Assembly: GCA_902564235.1 (NCBI GenBank)
Contig: CACFAG010000010.1
Coordinates: 1 to 39,648 of the forward strand
Length of the DNA stretch: 39,648 nucleotides
From: an uncultured Prochlorococcus sp.
GTDB lineage: Bacteria; Cyanobacteriota; Cyanobacteriia; PCC-6307; Cyanobiaceae
Reading direction: 5' to 3'
How positions within the stretch are numbered: position 1 is the first letter of the stretch; every line of letters begins with the position of its first letter. A model generated the notes under the pieces. The model was not told where the DNA came from and searched no databases. It saw only the letters and a program-made list of their open reading frames with translations. This document shows, piece after piece, positions 28,417 to 37,605 of this stretch. A program made the translations under genes and the position numbers.

Positions 28417-29119
28417 TTCAAATTTGCCCTTTATCCAATGTTTTGTTTATCTTATCACTATAGTATTGGTAACATTTTCTAATGTTTTTATCTGAAGAAG
28501 TAATTGGCTTAAATCGATACATATATATACTCTTAAAATTTGTGCTGAATCCAGAGATTAATTTAAGACTTTATCGATTTCTAAGGTTGCATGTAGTTCC
28601 TACATTTTTGTAGTAAAGAGTTTTTTAGACATCTTCGGATTTCATTTCTTGCTGATTTAACTAAACTAGTGATGAAAGTTTTTTTCTTTAATATTTTCAT
28701 CATGATTGATTAAATAAGTTCTTGTAGGGATTGGGTAGTTCTTAATAAAAGATCTTTCTTTCTTATTGTCTCAATATTCCAGAAATTAAAAATGGGAAAG
28801 TCGCCTTTAATGAAAACAGCATAAGACTTTGATGAACTACTAAACTGGGATAAGTTAATCGGCTAAATTATATCCTGAAATTGTTAATGATAAAAATATA
28901 GGAATGATTCTTTAGGAAAATACTAATGAAACAATTTAAGCACATCAAATATGACTACTGATGGAAACGATTTTAAATATGCTTTGGGAGAAAGACTAAT
29001 CTTCAATGGAAGAGATAATTATTTTAAGATTGGCGATATGGATACCGCTTAGAAAAGTTAAATCAATAAACCAGAAGATAAGATACTCTAAAAAGTGCTC
29101 AAAGGAAGTATATGGTTTA
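28417..29119. other. long intergenic region, 703 bases, with decayed coding traces
   Basis: No intact gene is convincing. Between about 28791 and 29052 plus-strand fragments read as protein but are cut by stops and a frame change: MGKSPLMKTA, stop, DFDELLNWDKLIG, stop, then in the next frame KLYPEIVNDKNIGMIL, stop, and finally a 33-residue piece from an ATG at 28951 (MTTDGNDFKYALGERLIFNG and onward to DMDTA). The first 370 bases show nothing. Probably the remains of one or more island genes. Confidence 0.5.
28791..29052 (+). pseudogene. probable decayed gene fragment
   Basis: Several in-register peptide stretches with coding-like composition are broken by TAA/TAG codons and one frame change (see the intergenic entry). 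DFDELLNWDKLIG recalls the start of small SAM-methyltransferases, and the last piece contains GRDNYFKIGDMDTA, but neither is a firm match. Family not established; confidence rests on the string of plausible fragments only. Confidence 0.3.
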
Positions 29120-29923
29120 TTAGGAAATACGACTTTTTATTTTATATTTTTTAAAAAAATTATCTCTGATCTGACGAGCAAATCGTATAGGCAATAACCA
29201 TCGAAGTAAAAATATAAGAAAAGCTAGAAAATAGAATTGTACATGCATGGGTTTAAGCTGAGCAGTAAGTTTTAGGTCATAAAAAAAATTTTTTAATGCA
29301 ATTTGCGCAGACGCTCTGGCATTTTCATGGAGATTGTAATCAATCAATATTTCAGGTTGGTTGAATATTTTTGAGAATGTTTCTTTTCGAGAAAAGAAAT
29401 GTTTGTCTTCCAAAAATGGAGTAGTTTTAAATTCTTTCCCAGTAAGCATATTGAGATTTATAGCTAAAGAACAGTTTGCGAAAGAAATATTACTCAAATA
29501 ATGAAATAAGGTAGGTTTTTGGGGATATATTCTGACCTGTTTAAATTCTGGGTCTCCTATTCTATTAATTTTTAATGCAGTAGAGAAAAAAACCTTATCA
29601 GGATTTGATTTCATGCACTGTAGTTGTGATACTACTCGGTTAGGAAATGGACGATCATCAGCATCTGATTTGAAGAAGTAATCATACTTTCTATTTCTAG
29701 CGATATCTAATGCTTGGTTGAGCAACACACCTGATGAATCTGTATCGACAAATATAACTTCATTACTTAATGTTCCAAAGTCTTTTCTGTTAGTGATTAC
29801 TATGAAGTCTAAAGTTGAGCATTTAGGGATTTCTTGAGAACGAAAAATATCTTCTAAATTATTTATGTACTCGATACTATGCCATTTATTTAGTAATACA
29901 CAGTAAATCAGTTTATTTGGCAT
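29120..29923 (-). CDS. GT2-family glycosyltransferase with C-terminal membrane segment
   Basis: A glycosyltransferase of about 267 residues (two more if the upstream TTG is used). FIVITNRKDFG, VDTDSSGVLLNQALDIA and the metal-site FFKSDADDRPFPNRV indicate a GT-A fold of the GT2 type. FLEDKHFFSRKETF lies where the acceptor base ED-motif is usually seen. A hydrophobic stretch (FYFLAFLIFLLRWLLPI) near the end may anchor it at the inner membrane. It begins inside the 3' end of the GT4 gene, so the two are translationally coupled. Confidence 0.8.
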   Translation of the reverse strand: MPNKLIYCVLLNKWHSIEYINNLEDIFRSQEIPKCSTLDFIVITNRKDFGTLSNEVIFVDTDSSGVLLNQALDIARNRKYDYFFKSDADDRPFPNRVVSQLQCMKSNPDKVFFSTALKINRIGDPEFKQVRIYPQKPTLFHYLSNISFANCSLAINLNMLTGKEFKTTPFLEDKHFFSRKETFSKIFNQPEILIDYNLHENARASAQIALKNFFYDLKLTAQLKPMHVQFYFLAFLIFLLRWLLPIRFARQIRDNFFKKYKIKSRIS

Positions 29924-31067
29924 TATCAAGATATACGGGTAAAACTTGGTCTACAAATAATTGGGAAAATGCAAACTCATCTCTTCTTTTCCATTCTGGA
30001 TTTTTCTTTTGATTAATTAAACTCATAACAGATTCAGCAAAAAGTTCTGGTGTGTTTTCAGAGAATGCTCCAACTTCTAATCCGAAACGTTTAGCTTGTT
30101 GATGCATTCCGATTGTATTGCTAGCTACAATTTTAAACCCTGCTAAGGCATATTCAACGATTTTTAACGAAGGAGCCATTTGGTGTCGTAAAGATGCCAT
30201 ATATGCCATTCCAATTGTGTTTTTTTGACTATCACTATTCATATTTTGATAAAGTTTGCTTTGTTTGATGTTCCCTAAAATTTTGGTGTTTTTTATTTTT
30301 TTTAAGTAGTTAAAAACTTCCTCTGAACAAGGTCCGGCAATTTTAAAAACGTGATCAGAATTACGCAAGTCATGAGATAAGATCTCAAGGGTTTTTGGTA
30401 TAAAAAGTGGTTCCCTATTGGCTTTTGATAGTGTCCCAATATACCAAATAACTATCTTGTCCTCCCTTCTCTTATTCGTAGCGGCATCCAATTCAGAGAA
30501 TTGTTGATAATGTAAGTCGTATTTTTTATTTATTGTATTAAAAACAAAATCGTTCCAACCTAAGTCAAAAATTTTTGCCTCCTTTTTTTTCTTTGAATTA
30601 AGAAAGAAATGATTTGTTTTAACGGCGTTAATATTCCCAGCGTAAATATCGATAGGAAATAAAAACAAGTTAAAAGCTTTTCTTAAAAAAGGATTAGCAG
30701 AAATGTTTACAGATCGATGGTCGCAAATGAAAGTGCACTTAACATCAAAAAAGATACATAAAATCTTTGCCAACGATATAGAAGGAACATTGTTTAATCG
30801 GTAAAAAAAGTGCAAAACTTGAATTTTGTTACATTTAATAATTCTAAACAAACGAATAGCATTCAAAAATCTATTAATCAGTCTTTTATTAGGACGCAGT
30901 TTCTGAAATATTGAACCTAAGTCTTCGATTTTACTTCTATTTCTGACGGTGTCAAAAACAAAAACTTTGTTTATTTTATCTTGATTTGATGCTTCTCTAA
31001 TGTATGTTTCAGCAGCAATAGCACCTTGTGTACCGAGTACTTCTAAACTAAAAAATCCTATATTCAT
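29913..31067 (-). CDS. GT4-family glycosyltransferase
   Basis: A GT-B enzyme of 384 residues from the ATG reading MNIGFFSLEVLGTQGAIA (a TTG three codons upstream is possible). The C-terminal domain has VIWYIGTLSKANREPLF, VFKIAGPC and the nucleotide-sugar region SLKIVEYALAGFKIVASN, whose Glu fits the E-x7-E site. It starts one base after the stop of the upstream methyltransferase and overlaps the next GT2 gene, forming a tight three-gene operon. Sugar specificity is unknown. Confidence 0.82.
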   Translation of the reverse strand: MNIGFFSLEVLGTQGAIAAETYIREASNQDKINKVFVFDTVRNRSKIEDLGSIFQKLRPNKRLINRFLNAIRLFRIIKCNKIQVLHFFYRLNNVPSISLAKILCIFFDVKCTFICDHRSVNISANPFLRKAFNLFLFPIDIYAGNINAVKTNHFFLNSKKKKEAKIFDLGWNDFVFNTINKKYDLHYQQFSELDAATNKRREDKIVIWYIGTLSKANREPLFIPKTLEILSHDLRNSDHVFKIAGPCSEEVFNYLKKIKNTKILGNIKQSKLYQNMNSDSQKNTIGMAYMASLRHQMAPSLKIVEYALAGFKIVASNTIGMHQQAKRFGLEVGAFSENTPELFAESVMSLINQKKNPEWKRRDEFAFSQLFVDQVLPVYLDNAK

Positions 31068-31068
31068 C

Positions 31069-32088
31069 TTAACCAATTAAACGTAAACAATTAATTCTAT
31101 CGTTATCTAAAACAAAGGTTGATCCAAAAGCAATCATCTCGTTGTTAGAGCTCTTCTTTTTGATTATGGTGGATATTTGAAAAAATTTATTTATGTTATG
31201 TATTCTATTTAAGAAAGAAAAGGAGATGGATTTAATATCCTTAAGTTCAATCCACTGATTTTCATGATATTCCTTTTTGAGTCCTTGCAAAGTTTCAATC
31301 GATATAATTAAGCTAGTCTTTTCTTTCCCTAATTGCCCTTTCTTATTGCGAGTAATCTTGAATTTCTCGAGTTGATTTGCATTTATATGAAGATTTTCAG
31401 ACCAACATGGCGCTAGTGATTGGCCAGATGATAATTGAGATACTGTATGGATGTTGTATCCAATCATTTTTGGGTAAAGATTATTTAACGCTCTTTGTAT
31501 AACCAAGTCTGCCCTATTGGATAAACCCATTGCCCATAATCTCCCGATAACATAAAAATTTTTTTTGTATTTTTCAGAAAGCTGTCTAACGTTTTTTACA
31601 ATATCCGGCCAACCATAGGCAAAGTCGTCGCCGCAAATAATCGTGTTTTTCCCAAAGAATGGTTTATAGAAATTAAAGTTTTCCATCCAATTTGGGTTGC
31701 CATGTGTAGCGTCATCAAAATAAATGTCTATTTTTTGTTTCCAAGTATTTTCAACAACGCCTGGTGAAAATCCTTCTATCACTTCAAGATTTTTGATGTG
31801 GGATGTGTAATGATCAAATCTCTCCCTACTTAAGTCAAAACCTAATCTCTTCTTAACCCATGGAGCTGCTTCAAAAGTATCTATAGAAACAATTTTAGAA
31901 GGATTGACTTCAGACCTCCCTTTGGATATTGCATCGGTTGAAGATCCAAATAATGGTCCAAGTTCTAAGATTACACCTTCATTATTTTCTTTACTCTGTT
32001 CGCTGACTATTGAGGTGAGTAAATTAAGTCCCTCTTTTGTCATAGTTCTTGGAATATCGATACTCTTCAATGTTCTTGCTATCTTCAT
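31069..32088 (-). CDS. class I methyltransferase-like protein, copy 1
   Basis: A 339-residue protein with a SAM-binding-like motif LELGPLFGSSTDAISKGR, then IVSIDTFEAAPWVKK and DIYFDDATHGNPNW, a pattern seen in class I methyltransferases acting on sugars. The N-terminal 240 residues are about 83% identical, by hand alignment, to the protein at 37606-38703, while the C-terminal 95 residues have diverged. ATG start. It heads the operon with GT4 and GT2 and probably modifies the glycan they build. Function is inferred from motif and setting. Confidence 0.7.
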   Translation of the reverse strand: MKIARTLKSIDIPRTMTKEGLNLLTSIVSEQSKENNEGVILELGPLFGSSTDAISKGRSEVNPSKIVSIDTFEAAPWVKKRLGFDLSRERFDHYTSHIKNLEVIEGFSPGVVENTWKQKIDIYFDDATHGNPNWMENFNFYKPFFGKNTIICGDDFAYGWPDIVKNVRQLSEKYKKNFYVIGRLWAMGLSNRADLVIQRALNNLYPKMIGYNIHTVSQLSSGQSLAPCWSENLHINANQLEKFKITRNKKGQLGKEKTSLIISIETLQGLKKEYHENQWIELKDIKSISFSFLNRIHNINKFFQISTIIKKKSSNNEMIAFGSTFVLDNDRINCLRLIG

Positions 32089-32094
32089 TAGAAG

Positions 32095-32123
32095 ATATTA
32101 CCGAATAAGAATAAATTTTTCAA
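32095..32123 (-). promoter_or_regulatory. candidate promoter of methyltransferase copy 1
   Basis: On the minus strand TTGAAA (32118-32123), a 17-base spacer and TAATAT (32095-32100) precede the ATG at 32088 by only six bases, so the message would be leaderless or nearly so. The same block upstream of copy 2 reads TTGATA, 17 bases, TTAAAA. Confidence 0.45.
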
Positions 32124-32169
32124 CATATTCTTTAATTATATTTTTATTTGAATAAAACGTATTTTGATA

Positions 32170-32199
32170 TTGACAACTAATTCCTTAATAATGTAAAAG
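32170..32199 (+). promoter_or_regulatory. candidate promoter of the second epimerase
   Basis: A perfect -35 TTGACA (32170-32175), followed after 18 bases by a weak -10-like TAAAAG (32194-32199), in the direction of the epimerase. The -10 is poor, so this is tentative. Confidence 0.3.
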
Positions 32200-32391
32200 T
32201 TTGGAGGGTTGTTCTTTAATGTAGGAATCTTATAAGAGTTTTTGTTATGAGTGAAGATGATTTTCTTTAGATGGCCAGTTGCATTAAAGTTTTTTATTAA
32301 TTATCATTTTTTTTTATATTAAGAGGTATTTTATTAATGAGATTATTTTATCCAACCTTTGTTTTGAATTCACCTAAAAGGGATTAGTAAA

Positions 32392-33315
32392 TTGAAAAAA
32401 GTATTTGTTACCGGTGGAGCAGGATTTGTCGGGTCTTCTCTTATCAATGTTTTGCTCAATTCTGAGTTGGAAATTGTTAGTTTTGATAATCTTTCAGGAA
32501 GTCCAAAGCCATATATTAATCATCCAAATATTAAAAATATTGTAGGAGATATAAAGAATTTCAATGAGGTGTTTGAGGCGTCTTCAGGCTGTGATACTTT
32601 TTTTCATCTTGCAGCTTCTGGAAATGTTATTGATTCAATAAAAGATCCAATTGCTAATTTAGAAAGTAATGTCTTAGGAACATTAAATTGTCTTCGTGCA
32701 GCTTCTGCGAACAATGTAAATAAATTTATATTCTCGTCAACCGGTGGAGCACTTATGGGGAATACTCCTCCTCCTGTTAACGAGGAGAGTGTACCTTCTC
32801 CAATATCACCTTATGGAGCTAGTAAGTTAGCTTGTGAAGGCTATTGCAAAGCCTTTTCATCTTCTTTTGGCTTGCATACGACAATATTTAGGTTTGCAAA
32901 TGTTATTGGTGAATTCTCTGCGCATAAAAAGGGAGTAATAAATAGATTTTATAAAAATCTTAAAAATGATAAAGAACTCGTTATCTTTGGTAACCCTACT
33001 CGCGATTTTATTTATGTAAGAGATCTAGTAAATGGGTTAATCTTGGGTGCTAAAGCAAATATTGATGCGGCAGAAATTTTTCATTTGTGCTCTGGGGTTG
33101 AGACCAAAATATCTGATGTAGCTGAATTAATGGCACAAATCTGTGGTAAGCAAAATATTAAAATCGAATTTCAAGGTTTTAGAGATGGCGAAGTTGAAAG
33201 AACATTTGCTTCAAATCAAAAAGCAAGTGAACTTTTAAATTTTAAATGTGAGCATGATATTCAATCTGCTTTAGAAAGTACCATTAACTGGTTTGATAAC
33301 TATAAATCTATTTAG
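32392..33315 (+). CDS. NAD-dependent sugar epimerase/dehydratase
   Basis: A 307-residue extended short-chain dehydrogenase. It has VFVTGGAGFVGSSLIN at the start, FHLAASGNV, the catalytic YGASKLACEGY and RDFIYVRDLVNGL. It acts on a nucleotide sugar, most likely as a UDP-glucose 4-epimerase-type enzyme. The start is TTG, preceded by AAAGGGA as a plausible ribosome site. The active-site Ser/Thr region reads FSSTGGALMGN, so Thr may serve as the catalytic hydroxyl. It converges with the exporter operon and sits apart from the other epimerase by 12 kb. Confidence 0.85.
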   Translation: MKKVFVTGGAGFVGSSLINVLLNSELEIVSFDNLSGSPKPYINHPNIKNIVGDIKNFNEVFEASSGCDTFFHLAASGNVIDSIKDPIANLESNVLGTLNCLRAASANNVNKFIFSSTGGALMGNTPPPVNEESVPSPISPYGASKLACEGYCKAFSSSFGLHTTIFRFANVIGEFSAHKKGVINRFYKNLKNDKELVIFGNPTRDFIYVRDLVNGLILGAKANIDAAEIFHLCSGVETKISDVAELMAQICGKQNIKIEFQGFRDGEVERTFASNQKASELLNFKCEHDIQSALESTINWFDNYKSI

Positions 33316-33390
33316 AAAACTATTTATTAAAATTTTTAAAATTAAAATCCATTTTTTTTTAAAGTAAATCTTAATTTTCTTTTTTTGAAT

Positions 33391-34686
33391 TTATTCTGTG
33401 TGATTTGTAGTTATTCCAAATATAAACTTCGAAATTGAAGATATTATTATTAGAAGAGATAGATATGTAAGGAAACCTCTATGTCTCCATACATGCCATG
33501 GTTCCTCAGGTTCAAGAGGCCTTGATAATATTGCTAAAAATATTTGTTGTTGAATACTGTCTATCCTATTGCTTTCAGTCTTTGCAAGAGTAGTTTTATA
33601 AAGCTCCTCAAAGAATAGTATATTGTTATTTATCTCATTTAGTTCAAAGGATCTTTGATTTAATGCATATTCATTTTCACTAACTAATTTTCCTCTTTCT
33701 AATTCAATTTGTTCCCTTAAACTTCTAATTTGGTTTTCAATTAATTCTATTTCGGGTACATCATCCATAACAAAAACCCTTTTTCTTTCTAAGAGTTTGA
33801 TATTTAATTTAATGATTTCCTCTTCTAGAGCAATAATTACTTTAGAAATAGATTCAGCCTCGGATCTTAAATCAATTGATTTATATTTTGCTTGGAATTC
33901 TTTTAATCTATCTTTTTCATAATCAAGTCTTTGCTTAGATAAATCAACTTGATTTTGAAAAAATTGTAATTGTTTCTTTGAAATATCATAATTTAATTCA
34001 TTAATAAATAATTCAGATTCCTTGACTAAAAACTGATTGATAAAAAGTGCATCTTCTGGGGTAAAGGCTTTTACTTTTATTTCTAGTACGCCATTTTCTT
34101 GGTTAGTAAAAATAGTGAGTTGCTTTTTAAAAAATTGATATTTTTTATCCTGATTAGAATTTGAATTTAAACCAGAAAACAAATCTATCCCTTTTTTTCT
34201 ATATATGTAACTAAAATTTAAATCCTTTTCTATTTTTTGAAACATTTCTGGTGACTTTAAATAGACTTCTAGATATTTTGATTCGTTCAAAGAAGCTTGA
34301 TTAGCTAATCCTGTAAATATAGAACTAAAATCGGTTGGGATACTATTTTTGTTTGCTGCTTTTCTTAAAACAACTGAAGAACTAACTAAATATTTGTTTC
34401 TTCCTATAAAATAATAATAAGAAAATAAAAAAGGGGTTAAAGTAATTAATATAAGTAAAATATATTTTTCTAAGGATGAAGTTCTTTTTAACTTACGTGT
34501 AAAAAAGGTAAGAAAATCTGAATTTAATTTAAAATTTTGTTTTTTTAAATAGTCCTTAAAAAATAATTTTGGTTTTTGTATAAACTTTGAAATTTCATCC
34601 TTTGATAATTTTGGTTTTTGTATAAATTTAAAAAATTTACTCTTTAATAATTTAGATTTTTGTATTAATTTTGAAAAATCACTCAT
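33391..34686 (-). CDS. KpsE/Wzz-type polysaccharide co-polymerase (capsule export inner-membrane protein)
   Basis: A 431-residue protein with an N-terminal membrane segment near residues 75-95 (LLILITLTPFLFSYYYF) and a second at about 408-425 (LTYLSLLIIISSISKFIF). Between them lies a long periplasmic coiled coil, and the Pro-rich RPLEPEEP precedes the second segment, as in KpsE/BexC/CtrB. Its job is to span the periplasm between the ABC pair and the outer-membrane channel. Odd: the cytoplasmic N-terminus has three 14-residue repeats built on KFIQKPKL. Last gene of the exporter operon, 3 bases from the ATPase gene. Confidence 0.85.
   Translation of the reverse strand: MSDFSKLIQKSKLLKSKFFKFIQKPKLSKDEISKFIQKPKLFFKDYLKKQNFKLNSDFLTFFTRKLKRTSSLEKYILLILITLTPFLFSYYYFIGRNKYLVSSSVVLRKAANKNSIPTDFSSIFTGLANQASLNESKYLEVYLKSPEMFQKIEKDLNFSYIYRKKGIDLFSGLNSNSNQDKKYQFFKKQLTIFTNQENGVLEIKVKAFTPEDALFINQFLVKESELFINELNYDISKKQLQFFQNQVDLSKQRLDYEKDRLKEFQAKYKSIDLRSEAESISKVIIALEEEIIKLNIKLLERKRVFVMDDVPEIELIENQIRSLREQIELERGKLVSENEYALNQRSFELNEINNNILFFEELYKTTLAKTESNRIDSIQQQIFLAILSRPLEPEEPWHVWRHRGFLTYLSLLIIISSISKFIFGITTNHTE
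34565..34676 (-). repeat. three 42-bp direct repeats in the KpsE-like N-terminus
   Basis: Copies begin at 34565, 34607 and 34649; the first two share AATTTTGGTTTTTGTATAAA on the plus strand and the third has drifted. Each codes a 14-residue unit such as ISKFIQKPKLFFKD or FFKFIQKPKLSKDE in the cytoplasmic tail. The low-complexity DNA invites slippage. Confidence 0.85.
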
Positions 34687-34689
34687 TGA

Positions 34690-35406
34690 TTATTCCTCCA
34701 GGTTTTCTTGAGAAAAATCGCTTTCTGAATCATTATTTTTTGTAAGTAATTTATTGCAATCTTTTAATGCTAGATATACATCATCATATTCTATCATTTT
34801 TTGATCATGCAAAATGAAACCCTTTTCAATATTATTATTCTTTAAAAATTCATAATTGTGAGTAACGATTATAAAGCTTGAAAACTGTTTTAATTCTTTT
34901 ACTGCCTGTTTACATTTTTCTCTAAATCCTATATCACCTCTTGCTAATACCTCGTCGAGTAAATATACGTCGAACTTAAAAGCTAATGATAATCCAAAAG
35001 AAAGTCTTCCCTTCATACCAGAAGAATAAGTTTTGTATGGTCTATCGAAATAATCACCTATATCTGCAAAGTCTCTTACTATTTCAATTTTTTCTTCAAT
35101 CCCCTTATTTGAATGAGTGCCGAAAATTTTACTTACAAATTTTACGTTTTCGCTAGCAGTCAAACCTGCTTGAAAACCTGAAGCGACTCCAAATGGCCAA
35201 CTTATAGAACAATTTTTGTTTATATAACCAGAATCTGGAAAGTCAATTCCTCCTAAAATTCTCAGAAGAGTAGATTTACCAACACCATTACCTCCAAGAA
35301 CACATACTGATTCCCCATCTTTAATACTAAAATTTAAATTTTTGAAAACATACTTTCGCTTGCCATTATGTGAATAACTTTTAGTAAGGTTTTTAACTTC
35401 TATCAT
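34690..35406 (-). CDS. polysaccharide ABC exporter ATPase (KpsT-like)
   Basis: ATP-binding subunit of a capsule or O-antigen exporter, 238 residues. Walker A is GGNGVGKST at 38-46, followed by the ABC signature YSSGMKGRLSFGL, Walker B VYLLDEVLARGD and the switch His in VTHNYEFL. The signature SSGM instead of SGGQ is typical of KpsT/Wzt-type ATPases. No long C-terminal carbohydrate-binding domain, so it is nearer KpsT than Wzt. Its ATG overlaps the permease stop by ATGA. Confidence 0.92.
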   Translation of the reverse strand: MIEVKNLTKSYSHNGKRKYVFKNLNFSIKDGESVCVLGGNGVGKSTLLRILGGIDFPDSGYINKNCSISWPFGVASGFQAGLTASENVKFVSKIFGTHSNKGIEEKIEIVRDFADIGDYFDRPYKTYSSGMKGRLSFGLSLAFKFDVYLLDEVLARGDIGFREKCKQAVKELKQFSSFIIVTHNYEFLKNNNIEKGFILHDQKMIEYDDVYLALKDCNKLLTKNNDSESDFSQENLEE

Positions 35407-36200
35407 TTTGTTTGCAATATCCTTTCATTCTTCGAATATATTAATAATCCCAAGAATAAAATAATTAATGTGCTTTTGGCTAGATAAGAAAATGATATCA
35501 ATGGATCGAGTAAATAAAGGTCTGAAAATCCTTTTCGAGAAAGTTCTATTGCTTGCAAAACAGGATTCCAACTTAACCATGGTTTAAGCCATTGAGGTAA
35601 TGCTGCAAGGGAAAAGAAAGTTCCGCTAAGAAAATATAAAGGCCTAAATATTATATTAACTATTTCTCTCATAAATAGATATCTACTACCTGCTACCATG
35701 ATTATCAGTCCAAGACCGAAAGAAAGAATTGCTATAAATAAGTAACATATTAAAATTAAAGGTAAATTATCTAAAACCCAAATATTTTTGAAATAGTAAT
35801 AACCAGACATAATTATTAGATAGATAGAACCATAAATGTATATTTCCACAAATGATCGAGCAGTCAGAGTATCAAATGGCTTTACTCTGGAGTAATAAAA
35901 AAGGGCATAATTAGAGTTAATAGAATCAACAGACCTTCGAGAAATTGAATTAAAAAGTCCGTAGACAATATTACCGCTGCTTAGAAATATTATAAGGTCA
36001 AGAGTGAAAACAGGTTCAAACCCTCTTCTAAATCCTAAAAGTAATAACCATATAATAATTAATCCTATCGGTTCAAATAGAATTCCAAATAAGCCAAATC
36101 TCACTTTCGAAATCCTAGTTAAAAGTTCTCTATAATAGAGTCCTCTTATGACATCTATTTGAATTTTCAAACCTTTTTTAATTTGTGAAAAGGAGGTCAT
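35403..36200 (-). CDS. polysaccharide ABC exporter permease (KpsM-like)
   Basis: ABC-2 type inner-membrane protein, 265 residues with about six membrane segments and a basic cytoplasmic N-terminus (LYYRELLTRISKVRFGL). The region LPQWLKPWLSWNPVLQAIE, before the last membrane segment, is characteristic of polysaccharide and polyol-phosphate exporters. A strong ribosome site AGGAGG lies directly before the start read on the plus strand as AGGAGGTCAT, but on the coding strand the leader is AT-rich. It overlaps the ATPase by 4 bases and follows the outer-membrane gene by 21. Confidence 0.9.
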   Translation of the reverse strand: MTSFSQIKKGLKIQIDVIRGLYYRELLTRISKVRFGLFGILFEPIGLIIIWLLLLGFRRGFEPVFTLDLIIFLSSGNIVYGLFNSISRRSVDSINSNYALFYYSRVKPFDTLTARSFVEIYIYGSIYLIIMSGYYYFKNIWVLDNLPLILICYLFIAILSFGLGLIIMVAGSRYLFMREIVNIIFRPLYFLSGTFFSLAALPQWLKPWLSWNPVLQAIELSRKGFSDLYLLDPLISFSYLAKSTLIILFLGLLIYSKNERILQTK

Positions 36201-36221
36201 TTAAATTTTTCTTAGAAATAC

Positions 36222-37316
36222 TTAGTCTGAGAAGACTCTATAAATTGTTACTGGTGCAATTAATTCTGAAAATGGTTCAACTATCGTTTTTATAGTTGCT
36301 GAACTTTTTGCCCAAGCATTTTTTTCAACAACTATCACATCTCCATCAATCAATGTAGGATTATTTAAAAGATCAGCTTTATTAGAAATACTATAGGAAG
36401 TTATTGATTTCGTAATTGTTCCATTAGGGTTCATTCTTATTAATGCGATTTTATTTTTATTACTTTTGTTTGTTATGCCTCCTGCGCTCAAAATTGCTTG
36501 AGATAGAGGACTATTTGTTTTTATGGTTTGTAAACCAGGATTATTGACTTCTCCTACTACATTAATAGTTATTGAGTCAGGAGAAAAACTAGATGAGGCT
36601 ATTGTGAATAGTTCATTATTCTCTCTTATTTTAATAGGATCTATTCTTACACTATCTCCATCATATATATAGTGATTTTCTATAGGTTTGCCATTTTTTA
36701 AGGTGTCCCAATAATTAACTTTTGTAATTTGAATTTGAGAGTTTTTCTTGTTTCCTCTAATTAAATTTACATTTTTAAGATCTCCTTTTTTGGTTATTCC
36801 ACCTGCTTTTTGTATGGCATCAACTAATGTTGGCCAGCCATAAGTTTTTATTGATGTTTGTTCTCCTCCGTCATTATTAACGAGTTGATTTTCACCTTGA
36901 ATATCAATACTATATATACCGGGCCGGTTAACCTCTCCTGTGATTGCTACTCTTATAGGTCTAGTTTTCAATAAATCTAAATATATAATAGGATTTCTAA
37001 GTATCTTTGAGTATGAATTGGAGAGTTTATTCTTGGCATCTTTTAGAGTCAAATCGTTAACATTTATTGTGCCTATTCTATTGACATTAATTGTTCCATC
37101 AGGCAAGACTATTACCTCTGAATTAAATTCGTCGTAGCCAAAAACTCTTATTAATAGCCTGTCTCCTGGACCTAAATGGTACATAGGTAATATTTTTGAT
37201 GAACTTAAAGAGCTATTATTGTATGTTTCTGCCTTGGATTCTTTAACGAAGAGATTGACTTTAGGTCCAAACAAAAAAAATATCACAAAGAAAGATATTA
37301 TCTTAAATTTTTTCAC
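36222..37316 (-). CDS. outer-membrane polysaccharide export protein (Wza/KpsD-like)
   Basis: A 364-residue exported protein, GTG start, with a signal peptide (ISFFVIFFLFGP core, probable cleavage after ESKA near residue 29). The polysaccharide-export domain follows (LGPGDRLLIRVFGYDEF, then VLPDGTINV) and one or two SLBB-type domains (VAITGEVNRPGIYSI and INVVGEVNNPGLQTI). It would form the outer-membrane channel for the polymer and contact the KpsE-like protein. No lipobox Cys is seen. First gene of the exporter operon. Confidence 0.9.
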   Translation of the reverse strand: MKKFKIISFFVIFFLFGPKVNLFVKESKAETYNNSSLSSSKILPMYHLGPGDRLLIRVFGYDEFNSEVIVLPDGTINVNRIGTINVNDLTLKDAKNKLSNSYSKILRNPIIYLDLLKTRPIRVAITGEVNRPGIYSIDIQGENQLVNNDGGEQTSIKTYGWPTLVDAIQKAGGITKKGDLKNVNLIRGNKKNSQIQITKVNYWDTLKNGKPIENHYIYDGDSVRIDPIKIRENNELFTIASSSFSPDSITINVVGEVNNPGLQTIKTNSPLSQAILSAGGITNKSNKNKIALIRMNPNGTITKSITSYSISNKADLLNNPTLIDGDVIVVEKNAWAKSSATIKTIVEPFSELIAPVTIYRVFSD

Positions 37317-37605
37317 TTCTATTGATATAGAAAAGTCTAAATAACTATATCATAAGGAGTTTGTATTACTAGGTTTAGATAAATCTTCAAAAAGTTAAAA
37401 AAATATTTATCCTGCTCAATTAATTATTCATAATTTAAAACTCTTCTCTTTTAATTAATGGACGTGGTTACTGCTTGTATTGAATTTTTGTAATAGGTTC
37501 ACCAAAATTTGATTCAAAAAATATTAAATTAAAGGATATTAGTAATAATCATCAAACAATTTTCGAAATAGAACCTACATGTCCTTGAGCAGTCAAATAT
37601 TAAAC
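37317..37605. other. intergenic region, 289 bases
   Basis: AT-rich gap upstream of the exporter operon. No gene or clear hairpin is seen; it presumably carries the exporter promoter. Confidence 0.5.

Larger units (their letters stand above)
32089..32391. other. divergent promoter region between methyltransferase copy 1 and an epimerase
   Basis: A 303-base AT-rich gap without coding frames of note. It holds candidate promoters for both flanking genes, listed separately. The part next to the methyltransferase (about 32100-32125) resembles the region upstream of its paralog near 38731-38755. Confidence 0.6.

Noticed and set aside
29006-29197. Plus-strand frame of 63 residues
   Set aside because: Overlaps the 3' end of the GT2 gene antisense, low-complexity translation, no motif.
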